From contig OX424561.1 of NCBI GenBank assembly GCA_949152475.1, positions 5,952,001 to 6,016,000 of the forward strand: a stretch of DNA of 64,000 bases. The letters are read 5' to 3'. Of the stretch, positions 20,671 through 32,300 are shown piece by piece (the first letter of the stretch is position 1; each line of letters starts with the position of its first letter). The DNA is from Terebella lapidaria. Lineage: Eukaryota > Annelida > Polychaeta > Terebellida > Terebellidae. Position numbers and translations under genes: made by a program. The notes under the pieces are model-generated. The model had not been told where the DNA came from. It worked only from the letters and a program-made list of their open reading frames with translations, and ran no database searches.

Positions 20671-23600
20671 TGTTTGTTTAGAGTGTGATATGCTGACTGA
20701 AGGCAGATATCATGCCGTATTGTGGTCTGAAGTCCATGGTAACAATTTTATCATAGGATTATTTGGAACTCTCCAAAACGTCATTCCGTATTACCGCCTG
20801 AAGCCCACGATACAGAACATATCGTGGGGTTGCGTCACAGCTCTACAAATACGGTGTGGTATTGTAGGGAAATTGACCAATCAGGGTCGCGCATTTTCAG
20901 CAATCCGATGATAAATACCTGATACATACCTCGCGATACGATATGTATCCCGAAAAAGTATGAATGTCTTGTGAGATTAACTGAGGACTTCAAATTTCAG
21001 CATTCTTAGAATGATGAACTGTTTTGGTTTATGTCTACATGAATGCCATCTCTTATTTTCTCAACTTTGGGTATTAGATGGCAGCAAAAAAACATGTTTT
21101 TGATTTCGGATATCATCCATTTATTGTTCAAGGGTGAGTGTGACATGTATATGGTATCATGGCGTATTGATACTTCACGTGACGATACGAAGCTTACACA
21201 TGTATGTCTTCAGATTAGATATCACGATATATATTGATGTATCGTGACAGCCCTAGCGTGATCAATCAGCACCATGCTATCTGCACCTTGTGACCAGTTT
21301 TGAACCAATTAACATTTTAGTGCCTGTTGATTGCAATTAGATATTGTGGCTTATTCCCAGCTGGCCAGCTGCTGACAGGGCGGCTATTGCTCGATGGTGG
21401 CCATAACCCATGATGGGCATTATAACATCACACATGCCGATCAAAATTTGCTCAGTGTATCCACAAAGTAGCATTAAATACAAATACTATGCGCGCATGG
21501 ACTGGATAGAGCATCCGATTACTCAATCAGATCATGCATAGTACATGTACTTTAAACAGGCTGACTGTATCCTGCATGTGTTCCTTGAACTATTCTGCTC
21601 GTGACGTGTTAAATGTTATCTTTTGATCACATTAATCAGTGTTCCATGCAAATTTATTATATTTTCTACTCCAATTCTTTGATGAATGGTTTGTTCAGAA
21701 ATGTTAGTTTGAATACAATAAAAAGACCAGACAGAGTCAGACATTTAACACATAACATATCAGACATAATGACATATAGGCCTGTAGGTGACATATTACC
21801 GCGGCCTGGTCATAGGATGATACAGTACTAAGTCGCGGATCTGCACAGTCTAAAGCACAAACCAGTAGGCCTACATGTAGATATGGTGTTCAGTGTGCTC
21901 TATTACATGAGCCGGCCGAAACGAGTACGACATTGCAGAACCTGAGTCCTGAGATCATTTAATGCATTTTATCAGCTCATAAGGTGTCATATGTAATGAA
22001 GAAACTCTTGAGTGTAACACACATTATAATTTGTGCTACATGTAGTAAACCATGTAAACTGGAGTGGATTGGAGTCGATTGAATTTTATTTGATGAGCCG
22101 TCAGTCAGGATAGCCCATGAAACTTGAGACTCATTGACAGCGCCAGCGGGATACTGTTTTGTGTGGTATTGCATCAAATTGTCAAATTCCTATAGTGGGC
22201 TGAAGCAGATCAGGGTACATCTATTACTAGTTTCCTCATCACCACTGCTCAAAATCTTGGTACTGTATCCAAAATCTCTCACAGGCTAGGATCAAGTTTA
22301 AAATAATAATGTGTATTCGTTGACCTATCGGCTGTCTCCGCCACCCTCATTATGCATGATGGCAGCATGGAACATCATTGCCCGATGGAGTTTATGCACT
22401 TGACTGGGTGTGGGACAGTCAGACGAATAACTTCTATAATGCTTTGAAAGGCATCTTGGCCTACTGGATTCAATCGTGCAGGAAAAAAAAAAAAACACAC
22501 AAACAAATTACCATGATTACAGTCCACAGCAGAGGGCATGGAATAAGGACATGTCTTTTTCCCCTTAAACTTCATTTAGCATTTGGTCAATAATGTTAAA
22601 AAAAATTTTAACGAATGTAATACAACCCTGATGCACTTAGGCTGACCCACACATAAACATTGTCCAGAGCATCTTTTGATGAGTTAACATGTAAGCATTT
22701 CTGACTTTTTAACATGTACAATTACAACTGTAAATATGTATTGTGCACTTTTATCCTGGCTGAATATTAACTGTTTTAATTCCTTCCATTTCTCACTCTT
22801 CACTTTGGGATTTGCATAATTATGAGACATTGAAAATCTATAGCTGAAATTTGGTAAAATTTAGCAGAAAATATTGATGTTGCAGTCAAAAGAGAGGAGA
22901 TATATACTGATATATATATATATTTTCCTCGGCAAACGGTTTTGCGCCTTGTTTCTTACTTCATCTTTTCCTGCATGGAGACGACATCAACCAAAATATT
23001 TGAAGAACAATCTTACAGCAGCACATCATTCAAACTACTAGGTCAGAAAGTGACCTGGTGACAGAGGGGGTTGCGTTTTTCATGTTGTTTGTCTGAGTTT
23101 CCTCAAACGACTCTTTATTTCGTGAAGTGGGTGATAGGTCAGTTAGTTAGTATTGCTAACTTATTAAAACAAGGCTGAAGACACTTATGATTTTGGCCAT
23201 GTTACCCCATCTGTATACAATGCCATGAATGCTCCATGGAATACCTTTTTCATGATATCAGTCATGAACAAATATAGTAGAAATTTGACCCTTACTGTGC
23301 TTTACGAGTGCTTGTTTATTGTACATTATTCTCTAGAATGCTATAGGGATTCAGTATTTTGAGTCAGGTTGTCATTAGACAAAGGAAGTGGTTGGGAAAC
23401 ATACAGACAGCAGGCTTTTTTTTTACCTCAAGTAAGAGTTAGCAATTCTAGGCATAAACATTAGCACAGTTGACACTTCTAATCACACAGTTACAATGAA
23501 ATGATTAACTGTGACTGACTCGGCTGAGCCATTTACAGATTATTGCTAGAATGCTGAATATTTATGAATGTTGAATAAGTGTATGTAAAGACTGGTGTTC

Positions 23601-24659
23601 ATGGTTCAGATGACTTCTAGCCTAGTCTATTGTTTTGACACAAACAGAAAGGTGAAAGAACATTCACAAGTTATGTACACTAATACTAACCACCACACCT
23701 ACACAAAGACATTGCTTCAAGCAAGACTTACATTAGATCAAACCACTAGCAATTAACGCAAGCAACAACCAAGACAACAGACCTTAGTGCCATAGCAACG
23801 AGACACAATGCACCCACGGATTGTTCGGTTTGACCAACGTAAAGTTACATGTAAGTTATGTCATGCCAAGTGACACATTGATAAACATTGATACAAGAAA
23901 CTACAAAGGTAAAGTAAATTGCAGTTAGGGAAATAGATGTTTGCTTATTGAACCAAAACTGTGAAAACTTATGACAATTATACTTGTATGTAGCTAGGAT
24001 TACCATGATCACAGCCATCGCAGTGCAACCAAAATGAAAAATATATCTAGTGTAAATAATATAGTGTTATTATACATCATAGAATCCCCATCGCTGATTG
24101 GTTATCATGGTTATTCATCCATGAAACAAAATGCATGTTTCCCGACAAACACAACAAATGGCCCTAGCAGCGAGGAACATTGTCCTGCCTTGAAACATTG
24201 TCAAAAGTGTTTACTGCCGCGGTTGAAGATTTATGGAATTTGCCAACGTAATGATAATGTCACATTTTTTTAAACGTAATGACGTAAATCCACATTCATA
24301 AGTGACATTATTTATATAACATCACAATGAAATCAGTAACATCCTGTATAATAAAATAAATATTGACTGTTTTGGTGGGGAACATCGTGAAATGTCCCCC
24401 CGAGGAGACAATGTTACTTGAAGAGAAGCCATGTTCCCTTCCAAAACAGTCAATATTTGTATAATGTTAGTTAAAAATAGTACAAATGTATATATATATA
24501 TATAATATATGAAACTGAAAGTATTCAATGTTGATGATATCAAACCCCACCTGTATACAAATTTTTTTTTTTAAAAATCTCACTCCAGACTGTCAAATAG
24601 ATAATCAAGTTCATAATATGTAGATTATAAATGCACAGATCTCAGAAAACAGTGTGTCA

Positions 24660-25012
24660 TAAGGCAGTGTGTAAGCGCTCAGGCGTGGTCATTGCAGGTG
24701 CCTGGCTGATGAGCAGATGGCCAATCATTGAGAGACAAGGCTAGGGTAGTCAGCCTAGGTGGGCGTGGCCTATACAGGCAGGTTAGATCAAAATTTAGAT
24801 TGAATGCCAGTCTGGGTGAGCAGACTCAAGATCGAAAGTCAGCAGGCGAGAGTGGTTAGCAGAGGGATGACAGATTGAAATTGACTGCTTTGCTGGATGT
24901 GCAATAAACTGCACTACACGGGAAGATTTTTTTTCAAACAAGAAGAGCGGAAATTGACGCTATTGCTCTGAAATTACTTTTATTCAATTTTCTTTCCATG
25001 CTGTTTGGAGGT
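24660..25012 (+). promoter_or_regulatory. candidate promoter and first exon
   Basis: A less AT-rich stretch with a CCAAT motif (about 24721) and a GC/KLF-like GGGCGTGGCC (about 24762). It is followed by about 240 bp ending in a strong splice donor GGAG|GTAAGT at 25012/25013. It could be the 5' non-coding first exon of the GREB1-like gene downstream. A direct join to the 29331 exon would not be in frame from the ATG near 25000, so it would have to be non-coding or use another exon. No transcript evidence is available here. Confidence 0.3.
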
Positions 25013-25968
25013 AAGTCTGGACGTTTCAAGAGTTATGCAAATTTACATTGTTATGTTTAAATTGGACATTGGGAATTTGACCTCTTTTTGATTTCGTTTG
25101 ATATCAGGGATGGTCTGATTTCATAATGAGGGCTATGTACACAGGGATATGTACAAGTGCATCTTCAAACACTGTCAGTCAATGCAACAACTCATCACAT
25201 TTGTTTTTTGGGACCATTGTTGGGCAGTTTGGTGGGGGATAAGCCTTGAAGAGTGCTAATACATGTATGTGAAAAAAAAGTGTAGAGAAACAAAGTAACT
25301 TGAATTATGGCATTTCTGCAAATGATTTTGGGATCAATCTGTCAACATGGTCAAAGTCATCCCGAGCCATCGTTTAGGTCTCTTGCATATCTTGGAAACG
25401 TTGATTCGTGGAGCAAAACAGACGTTTTTTTCTGACTTTGCGCCCTAGACAATATGTTTTATGGTACTTTGACCTTGATTTCGTTGATATTTCGGAAACG
25501 ATTCATCTCAGAGTGAAACAGATGTGATTTTTTTTTAGTGGAGTCTTATCTGATGGAGACCACTGTTTACTGATGAAATTTGACCTTGACCTGAATTTTT
25601 TGGATGAGTCGGCTATTTTTGGTTCTCATCAATAACTTGGAAATGGTGTGTCATAGAACGAAATGGCATTCATTTCAGACAACAAATAATGAAATTACAG
25701 TTGAACTAAAAGTTAAGTCATCACCTGTAATTTGTCATGGATGGAACTAATATGTCCAATGGATAAAATCAAGGATAACTTATCATATTACCATGACTAT
25801 TGTGATTAGTTACCATGGTTACCCAGGGATTCCATTCCTTCCTGGACCCAGGCCCTCCTAATAAAACGATCCTTGAATGGTCTGCTCCAGCCCCTATGTA
25901 CACAAAAAAAAAATATAAAAAATCTGTTGCACATGGTTCAATAGTACATGTACATGTAGGAGTGTGAT
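25013..25968. other. no gene seen
   Basis: AT-rich intron-like sequence with several diverged copies of a T-rich phrase resembling TTTGACCTTGATTTCGTTGA. This may be a decayed repeat. No exon was seen. Confidence 0.45.
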
Positions 25969-26642
25969 CACAGGGCACAACTGGTTCAGTGATTCCTGGG
26001 TATTTTATGATTCCAGGGACAGGTCCCATGATTATGGGGGCAAGGTCTCATGATTCTAGGGGCAATTCTTGTCAAAACAGGTGGGTTGGGGTGTCCCTTA
26101 ATATTTAGCAAAAATGATATAAATTCTGCCACAATTAAAACATTTATCATTCAATTAGTTGGCTCAATTGTTGCAGAGTGCACACAAAAGAAGTTTCCAA
26201 TCAGGGTGTCTCTTATATTTGTGTATTAAGCTCCACGAATTCCTGGTGGACTGTCAAGGCTACAATAAGTACTCAGGAATCATACATTTTGAAGCATTTG
26301 GTCATGTTTCGGGTTGATTTTAGATGGAAAAACATCACTATTTTCTTTGGTGATGAAATTAAAGCTAGAAAATGTCCTGATTTTATGCAAATTGGATTTT
26401 TCAGGAAAAATATGATTCTAGGGGCCGGTTACCATGATTCTGGCAATCTGGGGGCAAACACCCATATATGTCCTGTAAAAAATCTTCTTGATAATATTGT
26501 TGAAAAAAATAGTTCCATGATTTTAACTTGATTACATAAAGCCAATTCATGAGAAATACTCTCTTCATATTTCCATATTGCACCGGAAGGTGCCTTGAGA
26601 TGAGATGTCAAGCGGGCTAGTATTGAATCTGTTGATGTTAGT

Positions 26643-26815
26643 GTGGTCCCCCTCAGATAAGACCTACCCTTCTGCCACCAAATCAAGGTCTTATCTAAGG
26701 GGATGTCTTATTAGAGGGGTTCATTCACATGTTAATGTCATTCTAGCGCCACAAGAAAAAGTCTTTACAGAGGGGGAAGTCTTTCGTGAGGGGGGTCTTA
26801 TCTGAGGGGGACCAC
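26643..26815. repeat. nested palindromic MITE in foldback centre
   Basis: The terminal inverted repeat GTGGTCCCCCTCAGATAAGA (26643 onward) pairs with TCTTATCTGAGGGGGACCAC ending at 26815. The same element sits in the duplicate at about 30132-30305. Single ends of the same family (GGACCACTGTA) occur near 43770 and 63590. Confidence 0.75.
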
Positions 26816-27398
26816 TGTATTTCACAATTATTCGTTTTCAAACGTTTCTTTTTCACCCATTTGGGGTTTGCGTGCCTTTGACGCTTTCAGCAGGGACCGC
26901 GTAAGCCAGATATTATTAAAGCAGCATTTCGTTAATTTCGAAGGTAGGACTCTGAATGTACAAATAATTGTGAAGTACTAACATCAATAGATCCAATACT
27001 CGCCCGCTTGACTTCTCAAGGCTCCTTACGGTGCAATATGCCATGGGAATATGAAGAGAGTGTTTTTCAGGAATTGACCTTATGCAAACACGTTAAAATC
27101 ATGGAAACTGAAACTGAAACTGAAACTGAAACTGGCTATTGGAACTGTTTATTTCAACAATATAACTAAGAAGAGGTAGATTCTATATCACAGCACATCA
27201 GCTAGGACAGTCTAACCTATATGTGGAGTATCAGATTACAAATCAAATCTGGCTATTGAACAGGATTCATCACTTTTTACAGGACATATGGGTGTTTGCC
27301 CCCAGAATCATGGTAACCTGCCCCTAGAATCATATTTGTTTATTCCAATCATATTTCCTAGCTTTAATTGCATCACCAAAGGAAATAGTGTTGTTTTT

Positions 27399-28879
27399 AG
27401 GTTACCGGACCTTTGGTCCGATAACCTATTGCCGTGGCGTTGCGTCCGTCGTCGTCGGCGTCCGTCGTCCGTCGTCGTCCGTCGTCCGTCAACATTCATA
27501 TCTTTAAAGTTTACGATTGAATCTTCCTGAAATTTTGCACAAAAATGCTTAAAAATATTTCGAGAGGGAGGTATTTTTTAGTTTTTTGATTTTCAAATTA
27601 TTTTCAAAATGGCGGCCATTTTTGACGAAAAACAGCTAATTTTGGACTTTGACGTCTGATCAGATTTGAGATTTTTGTTTCAAAAGATTCTCCTTATGTA
27701 CCTCTGTGATGCGTATAAGTTTGGTTGCCTTTGAATCGCCGGTCTGCGTATGGCGGCCATTTTGAATTTTCGACGGGTCGACGAAAAAAAAATTTTTATG
27801 CCCAAATCGCATTACTATCCATTTTGGGCCATTTCTAGACAAAAAAATTTTTTTCACCCTTTGAAAAAAATTTTGGACTTGGAAAATTTTCGGCCCTTTT
27901 TTCCTTCATAATGGGAGCTGTGAAGACTGTACTCATAGAATGCTTGAAGATAGAGCTTAGAAATTGGCACTCTCAAATGGAAAGTCATATATGGCGACTT
28001 GTGTGGTGACCTTGAATTTGACCTTGGATGACCTTGAAAGGTCAAAACAGCCATTTTTGGGTTGAAAAATGCCCAAATTTGCACCTTGTCTGTCTAATCT
28101 CGAAAACTGTCCGATCAGTTTTGAGATTTTTGTTTCAAAAGATTCCCCTTATGTACCTTTATGATGTGTATAAGTTTTGTTGCCCTTGAATCGCCGATAT
28201 CCGTGTGGCGGCCATTTTGAATTTTCGACGAGTCGGCAAAAAAATTTTTTTCGCCCCAAATCGCATTACTATCCATTTTGGGCCATTTCTAGGCAAAAAA
28301 ATTTTTTCACCCTTTGAAAAAAATTTTGGACTTTTTCCCTTCATAATGGGAGCTGCCCGGACTGTACTCATAGTACGCTTGAAGATGGAGCTTAGATATT
28401 AGCACTTTCAAATGGGAAGTCATATATGGCGATTTGTGTGGTGACCTTGAATTTGACCTTCGATGACCTTGAAAGGTCAGAACAGCCATTTTGGGGTCAA
28501 AAAATGCCCAGATTTGCCTCTATAGATGAAATGCTTGCAGATAGAACTCATGTTTGCATTATGAACATATAGCAAGACATATATGGCACAACTAATGATG
28601 ACCTTGATCTTGACGTCAGATGACCTTGAGTGCCAAATGTCTGACTCATAATGTGTAAATTGACCTGAGCGGCCTAAACGATTCCACCCAGATATATCTT
28701 TGTATTATGAACATGTAATGGTGACATCGAAGTTCACACGGATGACCTTGATTGGTAAATCTCAAGGTCATTTGTTCACACTGCGAACCTTGATTGGTAA
28801 ATCTCAAAGTCTGTTACCTGCCAATGCTGCCATGGCCAAACCAAAATTGTCCGGTAACCTGTCTTAGCCTTTGGGCTAA
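27399..28879 (+). mobile_element. Helentron-like non-autonomous element
   Basis: Bounded exactly by comparison with the uninterrupted duplicate at about 30861-30880: the host reads GTTG-TTTTT-CCATC, and 1481 bp plus a second TTTTT are inserted here. It starts AGGTTACCGGAC, followed by the palindrome CCGGACCTTTGGTCCG and a GTCCGTC-rich tract. Near the 3' end the subterminal complement GTCCGGTAACC is followed by a terminal hairpin TTAGCC-TTTG-GGCTAA. Subterminal inverted repeats, a 3' hairpin and T-rich insertion sites are features of Helentron/HINE elements. It contains several TGACCTTGA motifs and no coding capacity. Relatives lie at 42.25-43.47, 58.17-58.89 and 61.23-62.2 kb. Confidence 0.7.
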
Positions 28880-29330
28880 TTTTTCCATCTGAAATCAACC
28901 CGAAACATAACCAGATGCTCCAAAATATATGATTCCTGAGCACTTATTGTAGCCTCGACTGTCTGCCAGGAATTCGTAGAGCCTAATACTCGAATATAGG
29001 AGACACCTTGCATGAAATCTCTTTTTGTGTGCACTGTGCAACAATTGAGCCAACTAATCAAATAATAAATGTTTTGACTGTGGTAGAATTTATATCATTT
29101 TTGTTTAAAATTCAGAGACACTCCACCTGTTTTGACAAGAATTTCCCCTAGAATCATGAAACATTGCCCCAAGAATCATGGGACCTGCCCCTAGAATCAT
29201 AAAATACCCCTAGAATCACTGAACCGGTTGTGCCCTGTGGTGATGTTCATCTTAAAAAAAACATTGATACTTACAGTATACTTCAAAGCTCAGTATTGCA
29301 ATTAACACACATATATTCATGGTACTACAG

Positions 29331-32300
29331 GTACATGTATCCCTTGACCCTACAGCTGTGAAGTCCAAGAAGCCAAGGGACACGAAGACACTTGTCGAGG
29401 AAGAGATGGAGCTAAAGAAGGAAAACCTACCAGTCGTACAGGTGAATACGCATGACAATCACAGGGAGGAACCATTTGTCTGATTCTATGTGCATTATTC
29501 CGATTCTATGGGCAAAAAATCTGATTCTATGAGCAAATTGTCTGATTCTATGGGCAAATAAGCAAGTAAGCGGTGGGGCACCAGTAAAACATGCTGGATC
29601 AACGACAAATTTCTCAACACAATTTGATGGCATAATGTTCTGTTTACTCCATAAATCATTGCAGAATATGGATTATGTTCAGTTTCTAATGCAGTGTTCA
29701 CCGTTGTTCATACATTTGTCGCACAAAAGTGGAACGGCCAGGTGGTGGAGCAGTTATCCATAATAAATCACCAACTGCAAAGCGTTCACACTAACCTGCT
29801 TGGGTATCTGGACAAAAATGATTCCAGTTGACATTCTGATTGTTCCTAGATGTGAAATCAGCTTTATGCAAATTGGATTTTTCAGGAAAAATATGATTCT
29901 AGGGGCAGGTTACCATGATTCTGGCAATCTGGGGGCAAACACCCATATATGTCCTGTAAAAAATCTTCTTGATAATATTGTTGAAATAAACAGTTCGATG
30001 ATCATGATGATTTTAACCTGATTACATAAAGCCAATTCATGAGAAATACTCTCTTCATATTTCCATATTGCACCGGAAGGTGCCTTGAGATGAGATGTCA
30101 AGCGGGCTAGTATTGAATCTGTTGATGTTAGTGTGGTCCCCCCCAGATAAGACCTACCCTTCTGCCACAAATCAAGGTCTTATCTAAGGGGATGTCTTAT
30201 TAGAGGGGTTCATTCACATGTTAATGTCATTCTAGGGCCACAAGAAAAAGTCTTTACAGAGGGGGAAGTCTTTCGTGAGGGGGGTCTTATCTGAGGGGGA
30301 CCACTGTATTTCACAATTATTCGTTTTCAAACGTTTCTTTTTCACCCATTTGGGGTTCGCGTGCCTTCGACGCTTTCAGCAGGGACCGCGTAAGCCAGAT
30401 ATTATTAAAGCAGCATTTCGTTAATTTCGAAGGTAGGACTCTGAATGTACAGATAATTGTGAAGTACTAACATCAATAGATTCAATACTCGCCCGCTTGA
30501 CTTCTCAAGGCTCCTTACGGTGCAATATGCCATAGGAATATGAAGAGAGTATTTTTCAGGAATTGACTTTATGCAAACACGTTAAAATCGTGGAAACTGA
30601 AACTGAAACTGGCTATTGGAACTGTTTATTTCAACAATATTACTAAGAAGAGGTAGATTCTATATCACAGCACATCAGCTAGGAATTCCTAACCTATATG
30701 TGGAGTACCAGATTACAAATCAAATCTGGCTATTGAACAGAATTCATCATTTTTTACAGGACATGTGGGTGTTTGCCCCCAGAATCATGGTAACCTGCCC
30801 CTAGAATCATATTTGTATATTCCAATCATATTTCCTAGCTTTAATTGCATCACCAAAGGAAATAGTGTTGTTTTTCCATCTGAAATCAACCCGAAACATA
30901 ACCAAATGCTTCAAAATATATGATTCCTGAGCACTTATTGTAGCCTCGACAGTCTGCCAGGAATTCGTGGAGCCTAATACACGAATATAGGAGACACCTT
31001 GCATGAAATCTCTTTTTGTGTGCACTGTGCAACAATTGAGCCAACTAATCGAATAATAAATGTTTTGACTGTAGTAGAATTTATATCATTTTTGTTTAAA
31101 ATTCAGAGACACTCCACCTGTTTTGACAAGAATTTCCCCTAGAATCATGAAACTTTGCCCCAAGAATCATCATGATCATGGGACCTGCCCCTAGAATCAT
31201 AAAATACCCCTAGAATCACTGAACCGGTTGTGCCCTGTGGTGATGTTCATCTTCAAAAAAAACATTGATACTTACAGTATACTTCAAAGCTCAGTATTGC
31301 AATTCACACACATATATTCATGGTACTACAGGTACATGTATCCCTTGACCCTACAGCTGTGAAGTCTGATATTTTTGTCTGAATTTCATGCAACTTTTTC
31401 GGGGCAACAGTGTTGATAGGGCATCAGGTGAATACACTCACACATTCAGGGTTAACAGGAGAGCATCTAGTTACCTCAGTAACCATGGAGATGTCTGAGA
31501 CATGGTACAGGACACCGGTTATAATATCACTTAACATTTCGTTTCCGTGGATATTAAAGGCAATAGTCATGCTCATTATGACAAAATCTGGCCATGTGTG
31601 TTGTACTTACAGGATCGTGGAACCTCAGCAAAAGTCCAGAAGCCCACTGAAGACATGTCTTCTGATGAAATGAGTGAATCTGATGGTGGTGAAGATGATC
31701 ATAATGATGACGGAGATCACGAGGAATCAGACGAGACGTACATCGAGATCGATCGAGGGGTGATAACGGCCAAGCGACAGAAAGCTGAACAGCAGCAGCA
31801 GTCTGAGGAGGAGCTGGGGAAGCCGTTCTATTACCCGATGCAGGAAAGCTTGGCTGGCCTCGTGGTGCAGAGGATCGAGGATATACTGCATCTCCACCAC
31901 GCAAAAAGCCTTTCAGACTTCAAGAAGTTTGATTTTCAAGTTTATACTGCTCCGTTTAACAACCTTGGACAGCAGACGTTGTTTCGTGTGATGGACCCGC
32001 TCGCCGGCTGCTTCTCAAGATGCATGTACGACCCATATGTTCCAGAGATCTTGCAACTTGAAGCTGAGAGGCGTGTGCATAAATACTCAAACTCTGAAAG
32101 TTTGAACAAACGTTACAATGAAATAGTGACCAAGGCAAGAGAAGAGCCAGACACCTTCTTCCTGATTGTGGGTGATGAGGGGCACTACTGCAGGGGCAAA
32201 CAACATGGAATTACACCTCCTGATGACAATAATCCACAAATTAATGGCAGTGTTAAAAAACGACCAAAACAGGAAGGTGGTGCGGGAGTTAATGATCGAG

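Larger units (their letters stand above)
19251..24659. other. gene-free interval
   Basis: No exon with a supported splice pair or recognisable protein motif was found on either strand. The part to about 19600 probably includes the hydrolase 5' UTR and promoter. Three small palindromes lie at 19.9, 20.25 and 20.65 kb and are listed separately. The rest is AT-rich with homopolymer runs and a short TA repeat near 22910. Confidence 0.55.
25969..29239. mobile_element. large foldback element with 5-bp target duplication
   Basis: The ends read CACAGGGCACAACTGGTTCAG at the left and the complementary form at the right. They are flanked by GTGAT at 25964-25968 and at 29240-29244. The left and right halves are inverted copies of one another for about 650 bp (25969 to about 26645 against about 26985 to 29239), the right arm being interrupted by the insertion at 27399-28879. 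The arms are full of short CCTAGAATCAT / ATGATTCTAGG repeats. No transposase was found. Long arms around a small centre fit a non-autonomous foldback; the superfamily is unknown. Confidence 0.8.
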
